From: Bacteroidales bacterium
Lineage (GTDB): Bacteria > Bacteroidota > Bacteroidia > Bacteroidales > P3
Assembly: GCA_017522065.1 (NCBI GenBank)
Contig: JAFXAD010000021.1
Span: 1-43,769, forward strand
DNA length: 43,769 bases
Direction: 5' to 3'
The translations under genes and the position numbers were made by a program. Below, in pieces: positions 17,933 to 26,768 of this stretch; within the stretch, counting starts at the first letter, position 1; every line of letters begins with the position of its first letter. The notes beneath the pieces are model-generated. The model saw only the letters and a program-made list of their open reading frames with translations. It searched no databases and was not told the DNA's origin.

Positions 17933-19084
17933 ATGGAAAAGGTAAGCAAAAAATTGGACGTGGCAAGACTTGGGCGTCTTGTGGAACGTCTTGAAGGTGT
18001 CGGGGAGGATATTCCGACAATAGAAATTGACATTCTTCTCGAAGAGTTGCGAAGGGTGTATGACGATCTGTGTTGCATGCGGCAGAACGGAATGGTGATT
18101 GCGGATGCTTCGGATGAAAACGAAAACAAAAACGAAGACAAAAACGAAGACGAAAACCAAAACGAAAACGAAAAGGTTTCGCTGTCAGCTGAATTGACGG
18201 CATACCACGAAAACGAAAATATCGACGAGGAGACGGGAATACTGCTTACAGACACTGATGCTGAGCCTGTGTATGCCGAAGAACCCGATTCAGAAACACC
18301 GGCTCCTGTTGAGGACAATCAGCCTACTGTTGAGGAGGTTGAAGGCAGAGGAAATGATGACCTGTTTGCTCATGAAGAGACTTCGAGCGAAAACGAAGAG
18401 ACTTCGAGCGAAAACAATATCGAAGACGAAAAGACTCCGAGCGAAAATGAAAATCATGAGGAGGAGCCGAAAACGCTGTGGGACAAACTGCAGCAGGGAG
18501 GTAACGGTGTCTCTATTGCTGACAAGATTGCACCGGCCCGCACGGTATCGGATATGCTGAACGAAAAGGTGAGCGAGACAACGGAGGATGCTGGAATTTC
18601 GAACGAAAACGAAAACCAAAAGGAAAACGAAAACGAAAACAAAAACGTAAACGAAAACCAAAAGGAAAACAAACACGAAAACCAAAACCAAAACCCAAAG
18701 GAGCTGGAGCAGCGGGAACCGAAGGCCACTCCGCAGCCGTCGCTGTTCGACTATGTAAAGTCTACGGTCGAGAAGACGACGAGCCGAACGATAGCGGACT
18801 CGCTTGGCGAGACCCGTCGGCAGCATGAAGGGGCTACGGGAATGACCAACAGGGTCACGGACCTTCGCACGGTGATAAACATCAACGACAAGTTCAGCTT
18901 TATGAACGAGCTGTTCCACAACAATATGAAAGGGTATAACGATTTTATACTTCGACTCAACGCCACGGACGATAAGGAGGAGGCTCTTAGATATGTCGAC
19001 GAGATTTCGGCACAATATGGATGGGACAATGAGTCGCTGGCCGTGAAGACGTTCTACTCTATTTTTGAAAGAAAATTCGGATGA
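17933..19084 (+). CDS. Protein with Asn/Glu-rich repeats and a conserved-looking C-terminal domain
   Basis: A 383-residue cytoplasmic-looking protein without signal peptide or membrane segment. Residues about 1-45 form a short helical domain (V-S-K-K-L-D-V-A-R-L-G-R-L-V-E-R). Residues about 60-265 are highly acidic low complexity, dominated by N-E, K-N-E and Q-N-E dipeptides and tandem T-S-S-E-N-E-E units. The last 75 residues (from about 308) form a compact helical domain with I-N-D-K-F-S-F-M-N-E-L-F. I believe orthologous ends occur in Bacteroidales proteins near gmk, but cannot name a function. It is 74 bp upstream of gmk in the same direction. The repeat DNA is made of gaaaac / caaaac hexamers, so length should vary between strains while the reading frame is kept. 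Confidence 0.75.
   Translation: MEKVSKKLDVARLGRLVERLEGVGEDIPTIEIDILLEELRRVYDDLCCMRQNGMVIADASDENENKNEDKNEDENQNENEKVSLSAELTAYHENENIDEETGILLTDTDAEPVYAEEPDSETPAPVEDNQPTVEEVEGRGNDDLFAHEETSSENEETSSENNIEDEKTPSENENHEEEPKTLWDKLQQGGNGVSIADKIAPARTVSDMLNEKVSETTEDAGISNENENQKENENENKNVNENQKENKHENQNQNPKELEQREPKATPQPSLFDYVKSTVEKTTSRTIADSLGETRRQHEGATGMTNRVTDLRTVININDKFSFMNELFHNNMKGYNDFILRLNATDDKEEALRYVDEISAQYGWDNESLAVKTFYSIFERKFG
18113..18180 (+). repeat. In-frame hexamer repeat (gaaaac/aaaaac), first block
   Basis: Repeated gaaaac, aaaaac, gaagac and caaaac hexamers encode an Asn-Glu-rich stretch. Expansion or contraction by one unit changes the protein by two residues without a frameshift. Confidence 0.85.
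18374..18450 (+). repeat. In-frame 21-bp tandem repeat (T-S-S-E-N-E-E units)
   Basis: The unit acttcgagcgaaaacgaagag is repeated almost exactly once, followed by degenerate copies that encode T-P-S-E-N-E. It lies inside the acidic region of the Asn/Glu-repeat protein. Confidence 0.8.
18601..18698 (+). repeat. In-frame hexamer repeat (gaaaac/caaaag/caaaac), second block
   Basis: A longer array of gaaaac, caaaag, gaaaac, aaaaac and caaaac hexamers encoding N-E-N-Q-K-E-N-type sequence, ending in N-Q-N-Q-N-P. It shares the motif gaaaaccaaaa with the first block and with the trpS leader. Confidence 0.85.
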
Positions 19085-19158
19085 TTCGCTTGCGAAACTC
19101 TAATTCCAGATACAATTACTAAATTTATAGTTTAATTTTTATCGTTATTTGATTTTAA

Positions 19159-19722
19159 ATGAACAAGAAGGCAATTCTTTTTTCGGCACCGTCAGGGTCT
19201 GGAAAGACAACAATCATAAAAAGGGTGATGGACTACTTCGACTGCTTTGAGTTCTCGATCAGCGCAACGAGCCGCAAACCCCGTGTCGGCGAAGCTGACG
19301 GGGTTGACTACTATTTCCTTGACAAGGACACGTTTGTCAAGCGAGTGCAGGCGGGTGATTTCTTAGAGTGGGAGGAAGTCTACGAGGGAACGTGGTATGG
19401 AACCCTCAAGTCGGAGATAGACCGGATATGCGAGAAGGGCAAGATTGTGATTTTTGATGTCGATGTCAATGGCGGCATCAATCTAAAAAAGTATTTTGGC
19501 GAGGAGGCCTTGGCCTTGTTTGTCATGCCACCGTCGATAGAGGTCCTGGAGCAGCGGTTGCGCAAGCGCGGAACAGAAAGCGAGGAGTCGATACAGAAAC
19601 GACTTGGCCGTTCGGCGAAGGAGTTGAACGAAGCTTCCAAGTTCGACGTGACAATCGTGAATGACGACTTAGAACGTGCGGTGGAGGAAACGAGACGAGT
19701 GTTGGAAGAATTCCTGAAATAA
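19159..19722 (+). CDS. gmk: Guanylate kinase
   Basis: A 187-residue cytosolic enzyme that phosphorylates GMP to GDP with ATP, needed for GTP, dGTP and nucleotide-sugar supply. The P-loop S-A-P-S-G-S-G-K-T-T is at residues 9-18, followed by the GMP-binding S-R-K-P-R-V-G-E-x-D-G-V-D-Y-Y-F segment (about 38-53) and the lid with R-L-x-K-R-G-T-E-S-E-E. Length is normal for the family. It lies between the Asn/Glu-repeat gene and mreC; the 78-bp gap to mreC contains a separate promoter-like box, so it need not be co-transcribed with mreCD. Confidence 0.97.
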   Translation: MNKKAILFSAPSGSGKTTIIKRVMDYFDCFEFSISATSRKPRVGEADGVDYYFLDKDTFVKRVQAGDFLEWEEVYEGTWYGTLKSEIDRICEKGKIVIFDVDVNGGINLKKYFGEEALALFVMPPSIEVLEQRLRKRGTESEESIQKRLGRSAKELNEASKFDVTIVNDDLERAVEETRRVLEEFLK

Positions 19723-19750
19723 GTGACGTGCAAAACTTTAACCTAAACGA

Positions 19751-19758
19751 TAACTTTG
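19751..19758 (+). promoter_or_regulatory. Putative -7 box for mreC-mreD-porZ-recO
   Basis: TAACTTTG matches the Bacteroidota -7 consensus TAnnTTTG exactly and is followed by a 42-nt leader to the mreC ATG. No good -33 TTTG is found 19-21 bp upstream, so support is partial. Confidence 0.45.
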
Positions 19759-19800
19759 TACGATAACGAAAAACTTTGGGGACTACGGAATTGGTAAGCA

Positions 19801-20637
19801 ATGGATAAATTGAATGATTTTATAAGGAAGTACTCGCATGTGCTGGTATTTATTCTGATAGAGGTTCTGTCGATAATACTTATTGCGCAGAACTCGCTAT
19901 ACCAGCGCAGCAGGCTGGTGCGATGGAGCAGCGGCATAAGCGGGGTGTGGCACAAGGGGGTGTCGGGTATCAGAGGATACTTTGGACTGAAGGCCGAAAA
20001 CGAGCATCTTGCTGCCGAAAACGCATGGCTGCGCGCACAACTGGCATCGTCGTATATCAGCTATAGCGACAGCGTCTTCCAGCATAACGACACGGTATAC
20101 AAGCAGCGCTATTCCTACACCGACGCTCAGGTGATAAAGAATTCTTACAACCAGGCTAAGAACTACATGATGATAAACAAGGGCTACGATCAAGGCGTCA
20201 GGGTGGATATGGCTGTCATTTCGCCGCAAGGTATTGTCGGTGTTGTCGTCAACTGTACGCGCAATTTCGCTACGATCATGCCGGTGCTGCATACCGACAG
20301 CAGGAACAGTGTGAAGCTGAAACGTACCAACTCGACTGGGTCGCTTATATGGGAAGGTGGCGACTACCGTTACGCCACGGTGGTGGACATACCGAACACC
20401 TATCCGTTGCAAAAAAACGACACCATTGTCACGAGTGGACTTGCCAACGACTTTCCCGAGGGCATAGCTGTCGGATATATAGAGGATTTCGCAAGTGTGG
20501 AAGGCAGCGGGTTCCGCAAAATCAGAGTGCGTCTCGCAACGGACTTCAACAAACTCAACCATGTTTATGTTGTCAACAACCACTTCAAGGCGGAACAGGA
20601 TTCACTGATGAAAATTACGGAGGAAAACGATGAATAG
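19801..20637 (+). CDS. mreC: Rod shape-determining protein MreC
   Basis: A 278-residue bitopic protein: a short cytoplasmic N-terminus, one membrane helix (about residues 14-32), a periplasmic coiled coil (about 60-100, A-E-N-E-H-L-A-A-E-N-A-W-L-R) and the two-barrel MreC beta domain containing V-I-S-P-Q-G-I-V-G-V-V. MreC links the MreB elongasome to peptidoglycan synthases. It overlaps mreD by 8 bp. No mreB precedes it and no penicillin-binding protein 2 or rodA gene follows, unlike the more usual mreBCD-mrdAB order. Confidence 0.95.
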   Translation: MDKLNDFIRKYSHVLVFILIEVLSIILIAQNSLYQRSRLVRWSSGISGVWHKGVSGIRGYFGLKAENEHLAAENAWLRAQLASSYISYSDSVFQHNDTVYKQRYSYTDAQVIKNSYNQAKNYMMINKGYDQGVRVDMAVISPQGIVGVVVNCTRNFATIMPVLHTDSRNSVKLKRTNSTGSLIWEGGDYRYATVVDIPNTYPLQKNDTIVTSGLANDFPEGIAVGYIEDFASVEGSGFRKIRVRLATDFNKLNHVYVVNNHFKAEQDSLMKITEENDE

Positions 20638-21154
20638 TCAGCTACTTATACAAAACATATTCCGCTTCGTGCTACTCTTCTTGCTGCAGGTGCTGGTATT
20701 CAACAATGTTTATCTTGGCGGATATATCAACCCATTCCTTTTCGTGCTCTTCATTGCTATGTTGCCTACGGGGATGAGTGCTATAACAATGATGCTCATC
20801 TCTTTTGCAGGCGGATTGGCAATAGATCTCACGACGAATATGATAGGTTTCCATGCTTTTACGTGCACCGCAGTGGCCTTCTTGCGAGGGGTATGGTTCG
20901 ACCGTATCATCATGCACGACAGCAACGAGGAGGTGAACACGCCGAGCCTGTACAGTGTACCATATCAGCAGTTTGGCGTATATATGTTGCTTATGTTGCT
21001 CGTGTATAATGCCATATACTATACGTTGCTTGTGTTCGACTTGCACGACATAGGACATATACTGCTGTCGACGGTGCTGAGTACGATAGTTACATGGCTT
21101 TTGGCCATACTGTATCAAACTTTGCTGGTAAAACGAACGGAGAAACAGAAATGA
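20630..21154 (+). CDS. mreD: Rod shape-determining protein MreD
   Basis: A 174-residue integral membrane protein with about five hydrophobic segments, small and weakly conserved as is normal for MreD; position directly after mreC is the strongest support. The L-A-I-D-L-T segment near residue 63 is typical. It works with MreC in the elongation complex. Start at 20630 has a good Shine-Dalgarno sequence (ggagg) inside the mreC end. Its stop codon overlaps the porZ start (ATGA), suggesting translational coupling. Confidence 0.9.
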   Translation: MNSQLLIQNIFRFVLLFLLQVLVFNNVYLGGYINPFLFVLFIAMLPTGMSAITMMLISFAGGLAIDLTTNMIGFHAFTCTAVAFLRGVWFDRIIMHDSNEEVNTPSLYSVPYQQFGVYMLLMLLVYNAIYYTLLVFDLHDIGHILLSTVLSTIVTWLLAILYQTLLVKRTEKQK

Positions 21155-23505
21155 TGGATAGTCGCATTCTCACAAACAGACAAACAGGGAGGTTTTTGGC
21201 CATAAGCCTGGTGCTCATAGGCATATTGCTGCTGCCGGGGAAGGAATGCTTTGCGCAGGTGGGTGTCGGGAAGTGGAGAGACCACCTCTCGTACAACGAA
21301 ACCTTCAAGGTGTCGGATGCCGGCGAACGTGTCTATTGCTCGGCAGCCGGAGGATTGTTCTATTTCGACAAGGAGGACCTTACCGTCAACAGACTGAACA
21401 AAACCACGAAACTGAACGATGTGGGAATAAGCACTTTCGGCTTCGACCCCCAGAGTGCAAACCTCGTTGTGGCATACAGGAACGCCAACATCGACATCGT
21501 CAATGGAGACCGGACTACCAATATCAGCGATATCAAGCGAAGCAACATCGGCGGCAACAAGCAGATAAACGGTGTCGCATTCAATGACCGCTGTGCGTAT
21601 CTGGCGTGCGGATTCGGAATAGTGGTGATAGATATGGACAGAAGCGAAGTCAAGGAGACATATTATATAGGTGATGATGGCTCGTACTTGAATATTAACG
21701 ATATAGCCTTTACGGAGGACAGAATAGTTGCAGCTACAGATGAGGGAATAAAATACGCAGACAAGCACAGTCCCGTGCTGAGCATCGTCAGCAACTGGAC
21801 CGCTGATGCCAGCTCGTTGATTGCCGGTCAGAGCATAGCGAGGCTTGTGGCCGACGGCGACAACCTGATGGCATTGGTCATTGCCGATGGCGACACGACG
21901 GTCTATGTCGGCAATGGCGACATGACGTTCTTTCCATGGCTTTCGGGAGATATTCGCAATATAAAATTCACAAACGGACATATTGCCGTATGCTACGGAG
22001 ACCGTTTGGAAATTTATGACAAACAGAGAAATATGGAATATTCGCTCGGTCAGGTCGATTGGATGAAGGTGGAAGTGAACGATGCGGAACTGACCAGCGA
22101 CGGACGCCTTTGGATGGCTCACCGATGGGCAGGTATGGCAGTGGTGCAAGCCGACGACCCCTCGGGGGTGTATATCTATGCCCCTGACAGCCCGTGGAAC
22201 GACAAAGTGGCTCGACTGGTATCGTTCGACGAGGTGTTGTCGGTTGCTCCAGGTGGCCATTCGACAACATATACAAACAACTACGTTCCTGCAAATGTGT
22301 ATTCGATGGACAAAAATGGATGGCATGCGCTGGAAGATACAGACGGAATCCTCGGTGGTGCATTCGACATAATAGACATCGCTGTCAATCCGCGCGACAG
22401 CAAGACTCGCATGGCGGCAGCATGGGGATATGGGATTGTCGAAATCAGGGACAACAAGGCTGTTGGCCTTTACAACCATACCAACACAGACGGCGCTTTG
22501 ATACCATACGCTACCGGAGGTTTCAGCTCGCTCCGTACGGGCGGTGTGGCGTACGACAAGGATGGCAACCTGTGGGTGACGAACTCGTTGAGCCAGAATG
22601 CACTCGCTGTCAGATACAGTAATGGCAACTGGAACAGTTTCAATACGCAGAACATGATTTCCAGCAGCGAGATAGACCATATCGTATGGGACAGTATCGG
22701 CAACTTGAAAATCATGTACGGCAGAGCAAACAAGATATTCTTGCACGATGGAGAAAACAAGATGGCTTATATCGACCCGAATAATGGTTCCAAACTCGAG
22801 ACCTCGATGGTCAACTGCGTGGTGCAAGACCATAACGGGAATCTATGGATAGGAACCAACAAAGGCATAAAGGTTGTGTACGACCTGAACAAGGCCTTTG
22901 CCGGCGGTGGTGTAGGGGAGAAGTCTCCGATAACATGCAGCAATATCCTGTATAACGAAAATGGTATCAGTGAATATCTTCTTGCTTACGAGAATATTAC
23001 AAGCATTGCCGTCGATGGCGCCAACCGTAAATGGATAGGCACATCGACTGGTGGGCTTTATCTTATTTCAGCCAATGGACTGCAGCAGTTGCAGCACTTC
23101 AATTCGTCGAATTCTCCACTCTTTTCCGACAAGATAATAACGTTGGCGATAATGCCGTGGAGTGGGGAACTCTTTGTCGGAACGGATTACGGACTGCAGT
23201 CGTACCGCACAACGGCTACCTATGCGTTCGATGAGCCAATGGAAGAGGTGTATGCCTTCCCCAATCCCGTTCGGCCTGACTACGAGGGCGTCATCGCCAT
23301 CAAAGGACTGACCCGTAACGGATTGGTGCATATCACCGATGCCGCTGGACATACGGTGTTCACCACAAAAGCCAATGGCGGAGAGGCTGTGTGGAACGGA
23401 TGCACGCTCGACGGACGCCGTGCTGCATCGGGTGTGTACTATGTGTTCGCATCGAGCGACGGAGGCTCGATGCGCTCGGTGACAAAGATACTTATAATCA
23501 GATAA
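21151..23505 (+). CDS. porZ: PorZ-type beta-propeller protein with T9SS C-terminal domain
   Basis: A 784-residue exported protein. After a long N-region and signal sequence ending C-F-A-Q (about residue 35) comes the PorZ-type start V-G-K-W-R-D-H-L-S-Y, then two beta-propellers built from repeats such as G-N-L-W-I-G-T-N-K-G-I-K, and an A-type C-terminal domain (last 80 residues, Y-A-F-P-N-P-V...G-V-Y-Y-V-F). In Porphyromonas, PorZ is part of the cell-surface PorU-PorV-PorQ-PorZ complex that attaches type IX cargo to A-LPS. The start at 21151 overlaps the mreD stop; an upstream in-frame Met would add 19 residues encoded within mreD. Being in an operon with mreCD and recO is notable. Its presence implies a T9SS elsewhere in the genome. 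Confidence 0.88.
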   Translation: MMDSRILTNRQTGRFLAISLVLIGILLLPGKECFAQVGVGKWRDHLSYNETFKVSDAGERVYCSAAGGLFYFDKEDLTVNRLNKTTKLNDVGISTFGFDPQSANLVVAYRNANIDIVNGDRTTNISDIKRSNIGGNKQINGVAFNDRCAYLACGFGIVVIDMDRSEVKETYYIGDDGSYLNINDIAFTEDRIVAATDEGIKYADKHSPVLSIVSNWTADASSLIAGQSIARLVADGDNLMALVIADGDTTVYVGNGDMTFFPWLSGDIRNIKFTNGHIAVCYGDRLEIYDKQRNMEYSLGQVDWMKVEVNDAELTSDGRLWMAHRWAGMAVVQADDPSGVYIYAPDSPWNDKVARLVSFDEVLSVAPGGHSTTYTNNYVPANVYSMDKNGWHALEDTDGILGGAFDIIDIAVNPRDSKTRMAAAWGYGIVEIRDNKAVGLYNHTNTDGALIPYATGGFSSLRTGGVAYDKDGNLWVTNSLSQNALAVRYSNGNWNSFNTQNMISSSEIDHIVWDSIGNLKIMYGRANKIFLHDGENKMAYIDPNNGSKLETSMVNCVVQDHNGNLWIGTNKGIKVVYDLNKAFAGGGVGEKSPITCSNILYNENGISEYLLAYENITSIAVDGANRKWIGTSTGGLYLISANGLQQLQHFNSSNSPLFSDKIITLAIMPWSGELFVGTDYGLQSYRTTATYAFDEPMEEVYAFPNPVRPDYEGVIAIKGLTRNGLVHITDAAGHTVFTTKANGGEAVWNGCTLDGRRAASGVYYVFASSDGGSMRSVTKILIIR

Positions 23506-23540
23506 GACAGCCTCTTAACTCTCAATATACAGTTTTCAAA

Positions 23541-24290
23541 ATGGTTGCGACACAGGGTTTGGTGCTACATACGACAAAATACGGTGAGTCGAGCTTGATT
23601 GCCAAGATATTCACCCGAGAATTGGGACTGTGTTCTTACATGGTCAAAGGTATCCGTAGCCCCAAAGGAAAGACAAAACAAAACCTCCTGCAGCCCCTCA
23701 GCCATCTTGATATGGTCGTGTACAATAATGCGAAACACGATTTGCAGTACGTCAAAGATATGCATCCCGCGGCCCACTACAGCAACACAATGGGTAACAG
23801 CATAAAGATGGCTCTGCTGTTCTTTATGGACGAGGTGCTATACAAGTCATTGAAAGAGGACGAACCGAACGTCCCGCTCTTTGACTACGTTGTGAATGAG
23901 CTCCTTAACATCGACTCGGCATCGCATGAGGAGTTGAGTAACACACCGATTGAATTCCTGTTGCATGTTTCCCGTCATTTGGGCATCGAGCCCATGAACA
24001 ACTACAGTGTCCGCGAACCATACTTCAATCTTAAAGAAGGGCGGTTCTTGTCGGCCCCTTCCGTTTATGCTGCAAACAGCGACGCCAATGTCGACTATAT
24101 GCTAGATGTCAATGCCAGCTCGTCCCTGCACAGCGTGCTTGAATGCTCCATGAGCCATTCCGCTTTTCCTCATCTCTCGATGGCGGGACGGCGCAGTACA
24201 TTGAACAATCTGCTGGAATACTACCATATACACCTTCCTGACTTCAGGAATTTCACATCCCACCAAGTGCTGCACGCGGTGTTGAGATGA
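23541..24290 (+). CDS. recO: DNA repair protein RecO
   Basis: A 249-residue protein with the RecO layout: N-terminal OB fold starting T-Q-G-L-V-L-H-T-T-K-Y-G-E-S-S (residues 4-18) and G-L-C-S-Y-M-V-K-G-I-R (about 30-40), then a helical C-terminal domain. The zinc-binding Cys cluster of some RecO proteins is not visible. RecO loads RecA at ssDNA gaps with RecR. The start at 23541 was chosen because the OB fold begins there; an upstream in-frame Met would overlap porZ heavily. It is 35 bp after porZ, probably the last gene of the mreCD-porZ-recO run. Confidence 0.93.
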   Translation: MVATQGLVLHTTKYGESSLIAKIFTRELGLCSYMVKGIRSPKGKTKQNLLQPLSHLDMVVYNNAKHDLQYVKDMHPAAHYSNTMGNSIKMALLFFMDEVLYKSLKEDEPNVPLFDYVVNELLNIDSASHEELSNTPIEFLLHVSRHLGIEPMNNYSVREPYFNLKEGRFLSAPSVYAANSDANVDYMLDVNASSSLHSVLECSMSHSAFPHLSMAGRRSTLNNLLEYYHIHLPDFRNFTSHQVLHAVLR

Positions 24291-24356
24291 CAATCGACAG
24301 ATTATATAATATGTACGTAACCTGATTTATGGTGCAAATAAAATAAACAACAACTT

Positions 24357-26756
24357 ATGAAACTTATCAGAAATCTCTTGCTCGCAATCGCCTTGTTCTC
24401 AAATGCATTGTATGCTCAATCTGCCTATTGGGTCATGCTGACCGACAAGGCTGGCACTACTTTTGATCCATACAGCTATTTCGACAGCAAGGCCATCGAA
24501 CGCTATCGTCTGAACAATGCCGACCTCTACGACATAAGCAATTATCCGCTTAACGAGAGCTATGTGCATCAGATAGATGCCATAGTTTCGTCTGACCGTT
24601 CGGAACAGGGAAGTTCGGAATGGAACAAAACCGAGGTGTTCGGACAGTCACGTTGGTTCAACGCTGTCGCCGTCACAGCCACTCCCGACCAGATAGCTGC
24701 CATACAGCAATTGCCTTTCGTAAAGGAAGTTGTTGCTATCGGGAACAATCTCCAACTCGCATCGAGGAAAGAGATGTTTTCTCCTGCTGAAGCCGAAATG
24801 CCGAAACACACCGACCAGCTGCTCCGTATGCAGGGCGACAAGTTTACCGATATGGGTATCGACGGCACGGGTGTCCGTATAGCAGTGTTCGATGGTGGTT
24901 TCCACGGTGTCGATACTCATAAAGCTTTCAAGCATTTGCGTGACAATAAGCGGATTATTGCCACGTGGGATTTCACCAAGAAGCAGGAGAATGTGTATGA
25001 CAACCATACCCACGGCACGATGGTGCTGAGCTGCATTGCCGGCAAGATGGACGACCGGCTGCTGGGATTGGCAACAGGAGCCACTTTCATGCTCGCTAAG
25101 ACCGAGGTGGACCCGGAACCCTACAAGGAGGAGGTGTGGTGGACCCAGGCCGCCGAGTGGGCCGACAAGAACGGTGCCGACATCATCAACAGTTCTCTCG
25201 GCTACACCAAAGACCGCCATTACACATGGCAAATGGACGGACGTAGCCTGGTGTCGCGCGCAGCCAACATCGCTGCCCGCAAAGGTATTCTGGTTTGCAA
25301 CTCGGCAGGCAACTCGGGCGATGACACTAACTGGAAGATTATCGGTGCCCCTGCCGATGCCGACAGCATACTCTCCGTAGGCGGTATCAATCCGTCGCTG
25401 ACCAACTATAGTCATATCAGTTTCAGCAGTTATGGTCCTACCGCAGACGGACGTCTGAAACCCAATGTCTGCAACTTCGGTTATGCCGAATGTGCTGATG
25501 CCTACAACGATACGGCAACTACCTTTGCCGCAGGCACATCGTTCTCGTCGCCTCTGACTACGGGCTTCTGTGCCTGTGCTCTGCAACTGTTCCGTCAAAG
25601 GGGCTACGGTACAGGCGCAATGCAGATGAAATCGTATGTCGAGCAGTCGGCCGACCTCTATCCATACTATGATTACGCTCTCGGTTACGGCGTTCCCCAG
25701 GCCTCGTTTTTTATCAACTACAATCGGAGCGATATTGAGTTAGGTAAGGAAACGTTCAACTTCTACGATTATGGCAAGTACATAATGATTCGACCTGTCA
25801 ACGGCGCGACGAACGCCAAATACTCAGCCCCAAAAAACAAACAAAACGATGAATACACCACAACAGCGGTGCTCTTCAAGATTCAGGATGCCTACGGTCA
25901 CATAGAGAAGTACTACAATCTGGCTGTCATTGATTTCAACGACAGTATGGCTGTCGCTGTCTCCAAGTCGGTGATTAAGGACAAAACTCTCGTAGCCTGT
26001 GTCAACGGTACCACAAAGCAATACCAGCTTCCATACGAAGAGCAGATCGAGTATGCAGGAATTGATGACAGTGAGTCGGATGACTATTATCTTGTTGAAT
26101 TCGAAACAGGAAGAGTCCTCAACGGATATAAGGAATTCACCAGGCGTGACATCGGTGACAATTATGTCAGCAACTGGGGCGTGGGGCAGAAATACCTCGC
26201 CGAATTCTACATCCAATACGGCATCTCCTGGTTCTTCCCCTACACGATGCGCTACAGCGATGCCTACAGTATCGGCTTCCGCTTCTTGCGTCATTTCAAC
26301 AAATGGTATGGCGTCGGTATAGGATTTGAAGGGAGCACACAATATTTCCGCTACGACCCCGCCACCGCCAACGGCTGGGACAACACCCTTTCGCTTACCG
26401 ACTTCACAAATGTCGAGAAAAAACACTTCCTGTTCTACAACGCCAACTTCGAGCTCTTCCAGCGCATACGTATCATCAAGAAGGGTAACGACAAGAAAGG
26501 TCTGCACTGGGACCTCGGCATCTACGGAGGCCCTCACGGCAACAACTACACGGTGCGTTACAATGCCGCTCAAAACAACAACAATGCTTTGATACAGACA
26601 ACTATCTACGAAGAAGTCGAGCCCTCCAGCAACTGGAATTTGGGCCTCACATCGCGCCTCGTCTGGAACTGGATAGGCATCTACGGACGCTACCGACTGA
26701 GCCAGCCGGACCTCGACTTGCCGCGACTTCAACTTGGAATTCAATTATCATTCTAA
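24357..26756 (+). CDS. Subtilisin-like (S8) protease fused to outer-membrane beta-barrel-like domain, copy 1
   Basis: A 799-residue protein. Residues 1-20 are a signal peptide (L-Y-A|Q-S). Residues 21-130 form a propeptide-like region with an I9-type segment (V-A-V-T-A-T-P-D-Q). The S8 catalytic domain covers about 150-450 with Asp179 (V-F-D-G-G), His219 (T-H-G-T), oxyanion Asn319 (S-A-G-N) and Ser395 (A-G-T-S-F-S-S-P). A linker beta region follows, and from about 608 to the end come alternating amphipathic strands (Y-I-Q-Y-G-I-S-W-F-F, W-D-L-G-I-Y-G-G) ending I-Q-L-S-F, as in eight-stranded outer-membrane barrels. No T9SS C-terminal domain is present. This suggests a self-anchored surface or periplasmic protease. 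It is 12 bp upstream of a paralogue. The barrel call is an inference from pattern. Confidence 0.82.
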   Translation: MKLIRNLLLAIALFSNALYAQSAYWVMLTDKAGTTFDPYSYFDSKAIERYRLNNADLYDISNYPLNESYVHQIDAIVSSDRSEQGSSEWNKTEVFGQSRWFNAVAVTATPDQIAAIQQLPFVKEVVAIGNNLQLASRKEMFSPAEAEMPKHTDQLLRMQGDKFTDMGIDGTGVRIAVFDGGFHGVDTHKAFKHLRDNKRIIATWDFTKKQENVYDNHTHGTMVLSCIAGKMDDRLLGLATGATFMLAKTEVDPEPYKEEVWWTQAAEWADKNGADIINSSLGYTKDRHYTWQMDGRSLVSRAANIAARKGILVCNSAGNSGDDTNWKIIGAPADADSILSVGGINPSLTNYSHISFSSYGPTADGRLKPNVCNFGYAECADAYNDTATTFAAGTSFSSPLTTGFCACALQLFRQRGYGTGAMQMKSYVEQSADLYPYYDYALGYGVPQASFFINYNRSDIELGKETFNFYDYGKYIMIRPVNGATNAKYSAPKNKQNDEYTTTAVLFKIQDAYGHIEKYYNLAVIDFNDSMAVAVSKSVIKDKTLVACVNGTTKQYQLPYEEQIEYAGIDDSESDDYYLVEFETGRVLNGYKEFTRRDIGDNYVSNWGVGQKYLAEFYIQYGISWFFPYTMRYSDAYSIGFRFLRHFNKWYGVGIGFEGSTQYFRYDPATANGWDNTLSLTDFTNVEKKHFLFYNANFELFQRIRIIKKGNDKKGLHWDLGIYGGPHGNNYTVRYNAAQNNNNALIQTTIYEEVEPSSNWNLGLTSRLVWNWIGIYGRYRLSQPDLDLPRLQLGIQLSF

Positions 26757-26768
26757 AAAATACCTTCA

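Noticed and set aside
21115-22833. A 572-codon open frame on the minus strand opposite porZ
   Set aside because: It lies wholly opposite a clear PorZ protein with signal peptide and C-terminal domain. The antisense product is rich in His, Val and Cys with no recognisable domain. It is a shadow of codon bias.
23391-23540. Extended RecO start inside porZ
   Set aside because: The 50 extra residues are Cys/Arg-rich, overlap porZ by more than 100 bp, and the RecO OB fold begins right after Met at 23541.
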